Assembly: GCA_013215145.1 (NCBI GenBank)
Contig: JABSRP010000031.1
Span: 40,478-104,477 of the forward strand
From: Pseudobacteriovorax sp.
GTDB taxonomy: Bacteria > Bdellovibrionota_B > Oligoflexia > Oligoflexales > Oligoflexaceae
Direction of reading: 5' to 3'
DNA: 64,000 bases
Part shown: positions 40,056 to 49,822 of the stretch, one piece after another
Layout of the letters: the number at the start of each line of letters is the position of its first letter
Numbering within the stretch: the first letter of the stretch is position 1
Position numbers and translations under genes: made by a program
Notes under the pieces: model-generated
What the model was told of the DNA's origin: nothing
Seen by the model: the letters and a program-made list of their open reading frames with translations, nothing else
The model's database searches: none

Positions 40056-42653
40056 TTAGTTCTTTTCTTCCGGCAATGTAAGATTCGTTGGTAGTGGAAG
40101 GGCGCCGCATTCTGCAAGTTCGGCAGTTTTCATACGGCTTTCAATAAATTCCGCTTTTATTTTAAATTGCTCTGCGCTGCTAGCATCTGTGAGTATAGTC
40201 CCGTCTTTCAAAGCAAAGCTGGGCACCCAGTTTTCCCAAGTCTCACCGCTCAGAGGATCCGTGAAAAAACCATCCTGCTCCCATGGCACCCAAAGGTAGC
40301 CACTGTCTGCCTGTAAGGCGTATGACTGATTTAGGTTCTTTGTTTCACCAAATCTTTCATTATCAGCTGTCAAAGTTAGTTCAAAGTTTTGCGGAGGATC
40401 AAAGGAGACGATATTATTATTTGCGTCGCGCATAATAATAGTTTTACTCCAATTGGAATTTCCCATTTCAAAGTTATAGGTGGTTGTCGCTTTTGTCGAC
40501 ACATCCCAAATGGAGTCGGAGTTAGCCGCAATGCTGGAATAGTCTGAACGTGGGATCAAACCATATACATAGAGATTAAGATAGGTGTCAGCGCTTGTGG
40601 CAGAAAAGTCAGGAGAAATAGCTGTTCCATCTAGCTTAAGTGTAAAGTCTTCGATGGTATAGGTTTTTACATCAGCAAAATCATTAATCGTGTAGTAGAT
40701 CTGTTCCATGATAGTGTAATCAGCCCAGGCAGCTTCCAATTGAGCGGCGGTGATTCCTGGTTTTGGGCATGTGCCGGAATTCACGCAAACCAGGCTAAGT
40801 GCGCTGGCAACATCGGCTGATCCTGGTTGTACGGTGAGGAACTGATCGATATAGGCTGTAATGGTTCCCGAATCATCAGCAGAAACAATAAGAGTACCAT
40901 TAGTTAGAGATGGGCTCCACATATAGTATTGGTAGCCCGAAACCAAGGGGGCAATCTCTTCGGTTACGTCTTCCCATTGAGGCTGAGTTGTAGCTGATGC
41001 GGAGTTGTAATCGATGCGCTGTGTTTTGTAAAAGGCTCCCGTTGCGGAATCGTACCGAACGCGGTAGGTGTAATTACTGCCGTCAATGGATGAATAATCG
41101 TACCATCCTTCAAAGGTTTTGCCGTTGGCTTTTGTCATATCGTAGTTGACACGAACCTGCTTGCTTAATTTACCTGGCTTACTTTCAATGGTATAGGCAG
41201 CGCCTAATCCGGGTCGCCCATCATCTGTTGGGTTGTCCCAGTCAAGTTTATAGACAGTCATGCCATCTGTGATAGAAGCATGAGTTCCGTCTGGGGAATA
41301 GACATCGATACCCCAGTAGCTAGCCCAACCCTGCATATCATTCTCGCCGTTACCGGCGGCAAAGGAAAATCCTCCGTTGCTATCGTCGAGGGCACTGCCG
41401 TCGATGTTGAATAGTCGATAGCCATGAACGTTGCGTGTGAAGGCATTACTCTGAAAACACTCGCTTACAGGAGCAGTGCTGATGACGCCATCGAAGTCTG
41501 GGCCGTAGTATGTTTCTATATCTGTAATGGACTTCTCGCGATGGAGGCGTGTGGCATCAAAAGCCACGCGATAATACCCGCCTGGCTCGCCAGATTCCTC
41601 ATCCCATCCTTTGATATCGGCAATATACTGTCCGTTGCTGATCGTACCTAATGTGGAGTCAACGGTAAACACCCCTGACATGCGTTTCGTGTTACCAAAC
41701 ATGTGGTTGGCTTCGTTGTAGGTCACATATACCTGGCCAGCTGGAAGCCCTAGTGATTCAGATGAGTCAACTACCATATAGCCTTCTAAGCTCGGAATTT
41801 CATCATTGAGACCGAAATTAGCTAGAGATTTAATCTTTGGTGGTTTACGAGTGATCGTAAGGCCACCTAGTTTTTGCGTTCCGTAGTCTCCGGATAAACC
41901 AAATTCATCATCCCAAGAGGCATAGCCTTTTATTCTTAGAAAATAGCTACCAAAAGGATTAGCCGCTGTTGAGCCTGATTTGATAACAAATGTGACTTCT
42001 TTTTCAAAGGTTGGCATCCATTCTTGGCTGCCTTCTTCTTCGTAAGACATGATGACAATCAGTTGCTCATCGACATTGACATAAGATTGCCACGTTATAT
42101 CTGCTAGTCCAAGATCCCCCTTGGAATTGCTCGAACTTTGAGACGAGCTAGAACTGCTGGAGCTGGAACTTGATCCCGAGCTGCCGCTACTGCTTGATTT
42201 ATTTGATGAGGCGCCAGTTGAAAAGCACTCTTTCACCTGGGCAGAAACTGTTTGTTCCGATTCTGGTATGGCTTCGTAATCTAACTTCGCAAGGACGCAG
42301 AGCATGGATCTGGTCTGTTTGAGTAAGGATAGGGATGGATCATACACGTAAGAGTTCGTTCGCATGGTGTCGAAGGTATCGCCGTTTCCAGCCTGCAATC
42401 GCAATCCAGTGGCGTCACCCTCTGTTTCTATTAGATTAATATCGCTGTCCAGTACGAGCTGGCCGGCAATTTGTAAGGCTTCGTCCCTAGTCCCAGCAAA
42501 TTTTTCCGTCGAGAAGCCTTCATAGTCGGTAGGGTCAACTACCGCGGTGACGGCCGAGGCGGCTTCATCACTTTTCTTATTAAACCAGCCACAGGAGGTG
42601 ACCAGTAGCATGCTCAAGGAAATAAGCCCTGATTTTGAGATGTTACGGTTCAC
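40056..42653 (-). CDS. large lipoprotein of unknown function
   Basis: An 865-residue lipoprotein not recognised. The GTG at 42653 follows TTGGAG with proper spacing and gives a signal peptide with lipobox LVTSC (Cys21); the longer frame to 42791 is not supported. Residues about 145-180 are a serine-rich low-complexity linker (long runs of Ser with few Gly/Lys/Gln). The rest is rich in Tyr, Asp, Gly and Thr with beta character and no membrane helix, such as YYRVAFDATRLHREKS and TYRVRYDSATGAFYKT. A likely surface or secreted protein. Convergent with the beta-lactamase-like gene and divergent from the receiver gene. Confidence 0.8.
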   Translation of the reverse strand: MNRNISKSGLISLSMLLVTSCGWFNKKSDEAASAVTAVVDPTDYEGFSTEKFAGTRDEALQIAGQLVLDSDINLIETEGDATGLRLQAGNGDTFDTMRTNSYVYDPSLSLLKQTRSMLCVLAKLDYEAIPESEQTVSAQVKECFSTGASSNKSSSSGSSGSSSSSSSSSSSQSSSNSKGDLGLADITWQSYVNVDEQLIVIMSYEEEGSQEWMPTFEKEVTFVIKSGSTAANPFGSYFLRIKGYASWDDEFGLSGDYGTQKLGGLTITRKPPKIKSLANFGLNDEIPSLEGYMVVDSSESLGLPAGQVYVTYNEANHMFGNTKRMSGVFTVDSTLGTISNGQYIADIKGWDEESGEPGGYYRVAFDATRLHREKSITDIETYYGPDFDGVISTAPVSECFQSNAFTRNVHGYRLFNIDGSALDDSNGGFSFAAGNGENDMQGWASYWGIDVYSPDGTHASITDGMTVYKLDWDNPTDDGRPGLGAAYTIESKPGKLSKQVRVNYDMTKANGKTFEGWYDYSSIDGSNYTYRVRYDSATGAFYKTQRIDYNSASATTQPQWEDVTEEIAPLVSGYQYYMWSPSLTNGTLIVSADDSGTITAYIDQFLTVQPGSADVASALSLVCVNSGTCPKPGITAAQLEAAWADYTIMEQIYYTINDFADVKTYTIEDFTLKLDGTAISPDFSATSADTYLNLYVYGLIPRSDYSSIAANSDSIWDVSTKATTTYNFEMGNSNWSKTIIMRDANNNIVSFDPPQNFELTLTADNERFGETKNLNQSYALQADSGYLWVPWEQDGFFTDPLSGETWENWVPSFALKDGTILTDASSAEQFKIKAEFIESRMKTAELAECGALPLPTNLTLPEEKN

Positions 42654-42918
42654 GATTCTATACTCCAATTGAGATATATGATTTACATAAAAGGGGATCG
42701 ACCTCCGTGGGGAAAAATAATCAATATTTTCTAAGTCTCTGTATATATGATGCAATAGTACTGCTATTAAAGTTTTCAAAATTAGGGTCAAAAAGTGAAA
42801 ATAGATTTTTTGTCATTATTTCACTTGTTTTTTCGGTCACTAATACCGAAGAATACGCTGTAGTTAGGATGATGGAAATATTACCAGGCAAATGTCTTTC
42901 CATTATGAAAGGTATTCC

Positions 42919-43314
42919 ATGAACCAGACCTTTAAAATTCTTGTCGTCGATGATAACGAGCAAATTGTTGAGCTCATCACTTATGAGCTAGTCGAGTACT
43001 TAGATGACGTTCACGTCTCTAAGGCTAAAGATGGTCTAAAGGCATTAAATCTTACCAATACCTGCAAATTTGATCTCATTGTTTCTGACAACGTCATGCC
43101 TGGAATTGAGGGTCTCGATTTCATCCGAAGTATTCGGCAGGTAGAGGGACTTAACCACCAAACCCCTTTTATTTTATGCTCAGGGAACTTTAAAGCTCAG
43201 GAGTTTAAGGGCATTCCGGACTGCTATATACTCCCTAAACCGTATGATCCCCAGCGACTTCAAGGTTTCTTAAAGCTTACGCTCAATATCGATCGCGAAA
43301 AATCCGTCGGTTAG
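42919..43314 (+). CDS. single-domain response regulator (CheY-like)
   Basis: A 131-residue receiver domain; ATG at 42919 with AAAGG upstream. Key residues: acidic pair in LVVDDNEQI, phospho-acceptor Asp in FDLIVSDNVMPG, Ser in ILCSGNFK and Lys in LPKPYDP. No output domain. A globin-tail gene starts 82 bases after it, so the two may be co-transcribed. The kinase partner is unknown; several kinases lie in this window. Confidence 0.88.
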   Translation: MNQTFKILVVDDNEQIVELITYELVEYLDDVHVSKAKDGLKALNLTNTCKFDLIVSDNVMPGIEGLDFIRSIRQVEGLNHQTPFILCSGNFKAQEFKGIPDCYILPKPYDPQRLQGFLKLTLNIDREKSVG

Positions 43315-43396
43315 AATTTTCCTAGGCAAAATCGCTCTCTAGCTCTTTTATGAGATGTCGAACAACAGGCATCCAGTTTTTGGTTAGGAGATGGTA

Positions 43397-44290
43397 ATGA
43401 CCCTAAGTATGAAGGCGATCCGAGAATCATTTGCTAAGGCTCAGGCTTCTGAAGATAATGTTGCGGAGATCATTTTTTCCAAACTGCTCGCTGATCACCC
43501 CGAGCTAAAAACCTCGTTTTCTAGCACTGATATGGCCAAGCAAGAGAAGCTGTTGATGAACAGCCTTGAGTTTATTGTCAGCAATTTGGATAACGTGGAA
43601 AAGCTGGCCGAGTACCTGCAAAACCTCGGAGAAAGGCATGTAGCCTACGGTGTTACCGAGGAGCATTTTCCGTGGTTTGGGGACGCTCTCTTCTATGGGT
43701 TTAAGATGGTCCTTGGTGATTTGTGGGATGATTCTCTTAATAGTAACTGGGAGTCGTTTTTTCGCCATGTCCATGATCTCATGAAGCAGGGCATGAGGAC
43801 GGTTGCTTGCGCCGTTCCGCCAGCAAAGCCCCTAACCTCAGTCCTTAGTGAGATGGAGGCTGATGAACAGAGTGAGACTGAAGTAGCAAATACAGAGGGA
43901 GCCGATGGTTCGGAACAAAACCATGGATCCCAAAGCTCACCCGAAGACGCCGCAAAAGCAGAGGATTCATCCCAAGAGAATGATGCTGAGGTGGCCGCTG
44001 AGGCTGCTGTGGAAGCCGATACTGCATCAGAATCCACCGCTCAAGTATCAGAGGATGAGCAGCCCACAACGGTCACACCGCCAGACAATCTACGCCAATT
44101 AAATAGCAAAATTGAAGGAGAGATACTTATGGCTTTACCACAAGATGTAAAAGATCAGATTCGCACCGTGGTCAAAGAGCAACTCAACCAATTGTTGAGA
44201 GACGAGACGGCAAAGATCGTAGCTGAGGAACTTAATAATCTTACGAGCGATGAAATCGCCCGCGTTATCAAACAATCTCAGGCGGCCTAA
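43397..44290 (+). CDS. globin domain protein with long acidic tail
   Basis: A 297-residue protein. ATG at 43397 with TTAGGAG upstream. Residues 1-140 are a flavohaemoglobin-type globin: HPELKTSF near residue 34 and LGERHVAYGVTEEHFPWFGD, with proximal haem ligand His81. The B10 position appears to be Phe27 rather than Tyr, and Gln49 is a candidate distal residue. It has no FAD/NAD reductase domain. Residues about 150-230 are a Glu/Asp/Ser/Ala-rich linker; residues about 232-297 are a helical tail (PQDVKDQIRTVVKEQLNQLL). Likely a gas-sensing or gas-binding protein rather than a nitric oxide dioxygenase. Confidence 0.78.
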   Translation: MTLSMKAIRESFAKAQASEDNVAEIIFSKLLADHPELKTSFSSTDMAKQEKLLMNSLEFIVSNLDNVEKLAEYLQNLGERHVAYGVTEEHFPWFGDALFYGFKMVLGDLWDDSLNSNWESFFRHVHDLMKQGMRTVACAVPPAKPLTSVLSEMEADEQSETEVANTEGADGSEQNHGSQSSPEDAAKAEDSSQENDAEVAAEAAVEADTASESTAQVSEDEQPTTVTPPDNLRQLNSKIEGEILMALPQDVKDQIRTVVKEQLNQLLRDETAKIVAEELNNLTSDEIARVIKQSQAA

Positions 44291-45423
44291 GCCGCGACAA
44301 TACCGTATCTAGGAAGTATTAGGTTTAGCACATCAGTTCGATGGCCCTCAAGAGCATCGTGAAATAGCTTCCAGTGGGAAAATGCGAAATTTTCCGGATA
44401 ATCTAATTCCCTTTTACCGTGAGAGGCAAACCAGTCTTCAAGCTTTGAATGATTCTGAGCCTCTGGAAATACCTCATGTTGCCAGCTGCCGGGACCCTGA
44501 GCGTAGTACTCGGGAAGGGCTCTTCCGAAAGAAAATTTACCATCAGCTATGGCCTGCAGCCAGGTGAGATGCCGTTTTTCGCCGTCTGGATCAGTAGTAT
44601 GAGTCAGCATTTGAGAGATCAACTGGCGATCTTCGCTATGCATGGGCATGACCGTTCCGTTGGGGTCTCCCTTACGGAATTTTGCTAGGACCAAATACAT
44701 ATGATCGACTGCCGTTAGAAAGTCCTCAGGGTTATTGCGAAGTATAGTGTCCCCTTTCCAATCAATATACTTCCATTTCAGAAAAGGACGATCGGGATAA
44801 CTGAGGACTGGTCCATGGCCCACTGGAGCCACTTCATTCACAAAGCGTGACTTTACTGTAGCCTTCATTTTGTCAAACCAGCCTGATCCATACCATTCTT
44901 TTAAGCTGTTATGGATATCATGGTCAGTATTGCCTTGGTGATCGAAGATCTCTCTTACGGTGTTTACTTCATGGCTGAGTCCGGCAAATCCTTGATGGGC
45001 CCAAGTATCAGCATAGACATGCATGGCTATACCAAGTCTATAAAGTGCATTCGGATGGCCTCTATTCAAAATCGCAAGCCTAACCATTTCTTGCGCTGTT
45101 GTGCTGTTGGGGCGGCAGACGGCTTTTTGAACAAACTCAGGAACACTATCAGCAATACTTGGATCAAATTCGTTTGCTGGGAGGAAATGAAAGGGGATCC
45201 AAACGTGATGATTCGCGAGTTTTTCAAAATTTCTATAATCTAACATCTTATGCGCTGATGCTGTAAACTCAAAAACAGCACCGTTTTTAAAATATAGCTT
45301 ACCACTATCGACGGCGTCGTCGACGAATTGGGCAGAACTAGCGATAATATCAGCCTCAGACGCAGAAAATCCTGCTAATCTTGCCACGACATAGGTGACG
45401 CCATGATGAAAATCAACCTGCAT
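44287..45423 (-). CDS. DUF6765 family protein
   Basis: A 378-residue protein, ATG at 45423. It matches the DUF6765 family: MQVDFHHGVTYVVARLAGFS at the start, SAQFVDDAVDSGKLYFKNGA, SAHKMLDYRNFEKLANHHVW and IPFHFLPANE. Many conserved His and Asp residues (DFHHG, VYADTWAHQGFAG) suggest a metal-binding hydrolase, perhaps related to zinc-dependent phospholipase C, but activity is unproven. It overlaps the GMC oxidoreductase gene by 11 bases, so the two are co-transcribed with the upstream alpha/beta hydrolase. Convergent overlap of 4 bases with the globin gene. Confidence 0.78.
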   Translation of the reverse strand: MQVDFHHGVTYVVARLAGFSASEADIIASSAQFVDDAVDSGKLYFKNGAVFEFTASAHKMLDYRNFEKLANHHVWIPFHFLPANEFDPSIADSVPEFVQKAVCRPNSTTAQEMVRLAILNRGHPNALYRLGIAMHVYADTWAHQGFAGLSHEVNTVREIFDHQGNTDHDIHNSLKEWYGSGWFDKMKATVKSRFVNEVAPVGHGPVLSYPDRPFLKWKYIDWKGDTILRNNPEDFLTAVDHMYLVLAKFRKGDPNGTVMPMHSEDRQLISQMLTHTTDPDGEKRHLTWLQAIADGKFSFGRALPEYYAQGPGSWQHEVFPEAQNHSKLEDWFASHGKRELDYPENFAFSHWKLFHDALEGHRTDVLNLILPRYGIVAA

Positions 45424-47155
45424 GTTTCATATCCTCTTCGTGATTCAGTAAATCTGCGTTGGGTTTTATTTGCGTGATGGCTTCGGCCACCCTTTCGGAA
45501 AGTGCTGAAATCGTCAACGATGGATTGGCTCCCACTGCGGTGGGTAACAAGGATCCATCAGCGACATAGAGATTTTCGTAGTGGAAAACCTTACCAAATG
45601 TCTCTGGGGCAGCACTGGTAACACCAGACTTTGCATCGTTTGCAATCTTACAACCACCTAGTGGATGTACAGACACATTTCTTCGTGCTGGCCAAGCGTA
45701 GGTAGGCAGCGGGAATGTGGCTTCCCCGTTTACCATGGTATTAAACGTAGAAACAGCTTGATTGATGCCCTCGTATAGGGCTGCACTATCTTTGTAGGGC
45801 CATGATACGGAAAACGACTGGGCTGCATCTAGACTCATCGTTCCGTTTGATTGATCTACACCCATGCAGAGATGGACACTAGACCTTGACGAAATATCAT
45901 CACCTAGTAAACGGCTAAGGATAGGACCGACTCGACCAAGATGAGGGCGAGAAAGTAAACGAGAGATTAATTTTTTCCCGGCATTCCAAATCGAAGATAG
46001 CTTCATGAAGGAAGGTTTTTCACCCTCCGCAAACCAAGCTAGCAAATTAGGGTAGGAAGCATCCTCCATGATAAAGGCCTTCTTTGGATCGTAGTCGTGA
46101 AAAAGATTGAAATCAATCCTTTGTGTGATGACCGGACCTTTTGTCGGTTCGACTAGATACTGGGAATTTATAATGAAGGAAAGAAAATCTCCATTACCAG
46201 AAAAATCAGTACCAAGCTTTTGGCTGATTCTAGGAAGAGATTTGAACTCGTCTCGGCACTTGAGTAGTAACTCGTTGGTCCCAAGAGTCCCGGCAGAAAC
46301 CACAAGGCGCTTAGTGTGAAGGGTATAGAGTTTTCCGGCTTCAAGATCTTTGACTTCCACAGCGTAACCATGTGTTCCGTCAGCTTCCGGATCCTTGTGG
46401 CCAAGTTTATTGAGAGGAACGATATGTAACGCCTTGTGTGTGGTCTTAATGTTAAGTCCAAATTCATTTTCGGCAACAAATAAATAGTTTAGGTCCAAGG
46501 TGTTTTTTGCGTGAATATTACAACCAATGTCACATTCCGCGCAGTTATTGCAGGATGATTGCAGGGCCCCATATTTATTCTTGGCCTGGACGCCTGGAGG
46601 AATGGTGCCTGATTCGTCAGGTCCAAAAAAAACGTTGATATCCACAAGTTTTGACTCTCGTCCCATCTTCAGGGCGGTCTTTTGGAAGTATCGAGTTTTA
46701 TTCAATTGCCAATCGGGCTTATCAGGGATCTTGCGACTTCCGAGAACCTCTTTACAAATTTTGTAATATGGTTCGAGGTCTTTGAGACGTGTCCCTTCTG
46801 GCCATCGATGATCAAACACGGAGTCGGGAGGTGCCATAAACACATTTGCGTAAATGAGTGAGCCTCCTCCCAAACCTGCCGAGACGACGATATCCATGTG
46901 ATCGTAAGAGCGGATATCAAACAGACCTAGGCTCGGTTTCTTACCAATATTGGAAGGACGCTTATGCTGCTCCTCTGGTAAATTGAAAAAGTTTTGCGAC
47001 ATGTCTTTGGGGCTTCTCGCAAATGATCCCATGGGATAGCGTTTACCACGTTCAATCAATATCACCTGCCCGGGCCATTTTTTCGAAAGCCTAAGGCTAT
47101 TGATAGAGCCACCGAATCCCGAGCCGATGACCAATGCTTCGCAGTCGAACTTCAT
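45413..47155 (-). CDS. GMC family oxidoreductase (cholesterol oxidase-like)
   Basis: A 580-residue FAD enzyme. N-terminal Rossmann fold ALVIGSGFGGSINSLRLSK and ERGKRYP; GGGSLIYANVF and the C-terminal HPLGGCKIANDA and VADGSLLPTAVGANPSLTIS are typical of the GMC family. A cysteine cluster SCNNCAECDIGC near residue 210 is found in some long GMC enzymes and could bind a metal or form disulphides. Substrate probably a sterol, long-chain alcohol or lipid-like alcohol. It lies directly after the alpha/beta hydrolase gene (start at 47155, the base before that gene's end), which implies linked steps. Confidence 0.88.
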   Translation of the reverse strand: MKFDCEALVIGSGFGGSINSLRLSKKWPGQVILIERGKRYPMGSFARSPKDMSQNFFNLPEEQHKRPSNIGKKPSLGLFDIRSYDHMDIVVSAGLGGGSLIYANVFMAPPDSVFDHRWPEGTRLKDLEPYYKICKEVLGSRKIPDKPDWQLNKTRYFQKTALKMGRESKLVDINVFFGPDESGTIPPGVQAKNKYGALQSSCNNCAECDIGCNIHAKNTLDLNYLFVAENEFGLNIKTTHKALHIVPLNKLGHKDPEADGTHGYAVEVKDLEAGKLYTLHTKRLVVSAGTLGTNELLLKCRDEFKSLPRISQKLGTDFSGNGDFLSFIINSQYLVEPTKGPVITQRIDFNLFHDYDPKKAFIMEDASYPNLLAWFAEGEKPSFMKLSSIWNAGKKLISRLLSRPHLGRVGPILSRLLGDDISSRSSVHLCMGVDQSNGTMSLDAAQSFSVSWPYKDSAALYEGINQAVSTFNTMVNGEATFPLPTYAWPARRNVSVHPLGGCKIANDAKSGVTSAAPETFGKVFHYENLYVADGSLLPTAVGANPSLTISALSERVAEAITQIKPNADLLNHEEDMKHAG

Positions 47156-49000
47156 TTACTTCTTACCTTTATGTTTATCAAGAAACGTTAGTAGTGTTGG
47201 AAAAATATCTTCAGCAGCTTTTTTTCCCATGAAAACATCTTGGTGGCCGTAGCCTTGAAATCCAGCGAATTCTAACTCAGGATGATGGCTGCGCTTGCGG
47301 AGTATTTCAAAGGTCTTTTTGTTTGATCCTGGAAAAATTTTATTGTTGTCGCCAGACATAAATAATATTGGAGGAAGCTCATTGAGCTCACTAGCTGCAA
47401 GGTAGCTCGCTGGTAGATCGTGACCATCCAGTCTGAGGGTATTTGGAATGGCTTCCTTTTTACTGACCATTTTATTCATGTGGCGGAAGTAATTCATCGA
47501 CGTTCCACCAAATAAATCCTTGAGACGACGATGGGTAAGGGGATGAATATTCTTATGTTCGTAGGCTGCAGGGAAACCCCAGCCCCACATAAAACTTATC
47601 ATGTGACAGGCTGGTTCTTTACATTGATTTCGGATAGCACCTTCCATAAGTGCTATGAGTTTAACGACGCTAGTTCCTTTGAGATAAGGTGCTTCGGGGC
47701 TTATGTACGGATACCTTAGGACATTCTCCACAAGCCATGGCGCAAATTTGATTTTTAACATGGCTTGCCATGGAATCTGAGGCGTTAAGGAAACGCTATT
47801 GGAGATCACAGAGGTAACACCCTTGGTAAAGCCGGCGCTTAGGCTTGTCATAAAGCCGATGGATCCGACACAATGGGCTATGACGTGTATCCGAGCATCT
47901 TCACCAACTGTTTTTCTTACGGTTTCAATAGCCTTTGGCATATCGTAGATGGCGAGATAATCCATGGTGTAGCTGTGTGGCTTAAGATTGTACGAGAATC
48001 GATTGCTGCCACGCCAGTCCAGTGAGATGACATCGGTGTAACCATGGTCGAGGAGATAACTCACAAGGTTCTCATGTTCCGGCATGATAAACATGTCTGT
48101 GGATGTGGTGAGACCGTGAATGAGAAGAACAACATCTTGACAAGCCTTGCGTTTGAAGCGAGATAGACTCAGAGATATTCCGTCCTCTGTATGAAAAGGA
48201 ATGACCGTATGCTCTGCTTTTTTTACCCCTTCTGTCGACTGAAGGGGAAAAATATGTTCATTCCACCTTGTCGTAACCGTATCAAATAATGCAGGGGCAT
48301 AGGCTTCCCATAGGTTCTCAGCAAAGACATCCATAAAGGTACTGATAGCTTTGATACGACTACCTATCGTTGGGCCGTTGCTCTTGAGTGTGGTCATTTG
48401 CTTGGCAAAGTCAGAGGCATTAAGAGTCAGAATCCCCTGCGCCCACGGCTTTTCCGAAGGATCGAGTTCCATATATTTACCGCGCCAGACCCTAGTATAC
48501 AGCGTTGTTGTCTGGCTCCAAACCTTTTCTGGATCCTCGCGGGTCAAGACCTTAAAGCCTTGAAATGTCCATGTTTCACCCTTGTTGTCAATGAACAGCA
48601 GGCGGTAATGCATTTCTTTTGCAGCATCAAAGTTAGGAGAATCTACGGGTCTCAGGAAAAGATTAAAGATGCCTTCTTCGACAGCCATCCGACCGCCTAA
48701 CGCTGGACAGTCAACGTAACCTGTAGCATCAGCAACCAATTTGGGATCGGTGACAAATCGCTCGACGTCTTCGACTGAAATGGTTAGTCGGAATTTTAAT
48801 ACCTTGTCATTTTGCTTACCAAATTTTGCGGCTTGCTGGTATGCCGAAGCCTCATCTTTGCCAAAACTCGATAGGCCGTCTTCAGATGTTGCAAAAAAAC
48901 CGTGCATGTCTTCAGTAAACTCGACGGAAACGGGCTCGCTCGACTGACTGGTCTTGGGATCTTGCTTAGGCTCGTTTTTTAGCTTTAGGTTCGATGACAT
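47156..49000 (-). CDS. alpha/beta hydrolase with N-terminal domain and cysteine nucleophile
   Basis: A 614-residue protein. Residues about 25-175 form a domain (VEFTEDMHGFF) often seen in proteins next to, or fused with, GMC oxidoreductases. Residues about 285-610 form an alpha/beta hydrolase: VVLLIHGLTTSTDMF, nucleophile elbow IAHCVGSIGF with Cys377 in place of Ser, acid in MSGDNNKIFPGS and His in GYGHQDVFMG. Cys nucleophiles are known in polyhydroxyalkanoate synthases and dienelactone hydrolases. Role probably ester or lipid hydrolysis or acyl transfer before or after oxidation by the GMC enzyme. First gene of the operon. Confidence 0.82.
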   Translation of the reverse strand: MSSNLKLKNEPKQDPKTSQSSEPVSVEFTEDMHGFFATSEDGLSSFGKDEASAYQQAAKFGKQNDKVLKFRLTISVEDVERFVTDPKLVADATGYVDCPALGGRMAVEEGIFNLFLRPVDSPNFDAAKEMHYRLLFIDNKGETWTFQGFKVLTREDPEKVWSQTTTLYTRVWRGKYMELDPSEKPWAQGILTLNASDFAKQMTTLKSNGPTIGSRIKAISTFMDVFAENLWEAYAPALFDTVTTRWNEHIFPLQSTEGVKKAEHTVIPFHTEDGISLSLSRFKRKACQDVVLLIHGLTTSTDMFIMPEHENLVSYLLDHGYTDVISLDWRGSNRFSYNLKPHSYTMDYLAIYDMPKAIETVRKTVGEDARIHVIAHCVGSIGFMTSLSAGFTKGVTSVISNSVSLTPQIPWQAMLKIKFAPWLVENVLRYPYISPEAPYLKGTSVVKLIALMEGAIRNQCKEPACHMISFMWGWGFPAAYEHKNIHPLTHRRLKDLFGGTSMNYFRHMNKMVSKKEAIPNTLRLDGHDLPASYLAASELNELPPILFMSGDNNKIFPGSNKKTFEILRKRSHHPELEFAGFQGYGHQDVFMGKKAAEDIFPTLLTFLDKHKGKK

Positions 49001-49149
49001 AGGTATCTCATGCTCCTCTATAGTGGAATGGCATGGATATCGGAGTCAGGTTGCGGTTCTTTAAAGAAAATATTAGGTTTCTTGTAAAATATACTAAATA
49101 ATAAACTAATACAGTCCAGCGGCTGCAAAATTAAGCCTGGGTTCCTTGA

Positions 49150-49773
49150 TTACCATTGATAAGTTTTTTCAAGTTCCTCTAATTGCTCTTGAATTTTGGC
49201 TGCTAGTTCGGGGTGGGTTATTGGCCAACGTTGAGCCAGGGTGTCAAAGCTCTTTTGTGCATCTTGACCAATGATGGGGTGATCTAAAAGGTCTAGAAGG
49301 GTTTCGGCAACGGCGGCATTTGGCGCCTTCCATAAGCTCAGGCTGCCTGCCAACAGGCGGCGTGCTGTCGGCGCTTCGTTGTCATCATTTAGCCTTGCGA
49401 GGATTAACTCTAGGTGGTCTGGGTCCTCTGACTCGATTAATAATTTTAATGTGGGTAAAAACCAGGGGCTGTCAAATGGCAGGTTAGGAAATTGATCCAA
49501 TCTAGATTTGAGGTCTTGTTGGGCCTGCCGCCACTCTTCCATGACCTTATTTTGGGGTTGTTTACTGGGATTTGTATCGGCAGATGACGTGAGAAGATTT
49601 GGCGGAACACTTGCCTCTGATGTTAGGATAATCGATTCATCAGCAGCTGGCTCAACGCTCCCAAGACCTTCGTTAGGAATAAAGTCCTGTGATGGCATGA
49701 ATAGTGTCCAAGCTAAAAAGCCGAGGCTTGGCAAACAAAACATTGCCAATAATAGATTTCGTAAACTCATCAT
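49150..49773 (-). CDS. hypothetical membrane-anchored protein
   Basis: A 207-residue protein from ATG 49773 (or ATG 49770). An N-terminal hydrophobic segment (LRNLLLAMFCLPSLGFLAWTL) acts as a membrane anchor or signal. The remainder is helical with repeat-like character (ESEDPDHLELILARLNDDNE, AVAETLLDLLDHPIIGQDA), resembling HEAT-type repeats. No family recognised. Divergent from the KynB-like gene, with 49 bases between the starts. Confidence 0.65.
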   Translation of the reverse strand: MMSLRNLLLAMFCLPSLGFLAWTLFMPSQDFIPNEGLGSVEPAADESIILTSEASVPPNLLTSSADTNPSKQPQNKVMEEWRQAQQDLKSRLDQFPNLPFDSPWFLPTLKLLIESEDPDHLELILARLNDDNEAPTARRLLAGSLSLWKAPNAAVAETLLDLLDHPIIGQDAQKSFDTLAQRWPITHPELAAKIQEQLEELEKTYQW

Positions 49774-49822
49774 TGTGGTAATCTCATCGTTTTCCAAAGC
49801 TTTTGTTAAAAGGAGCATACCA

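Noticed and set aside
43505..44069. Antisense frames across the globin gene
   Set aside because: They mirror the acidic low-complexity region; no ribosome sites, and the sense protein is a clear globin.
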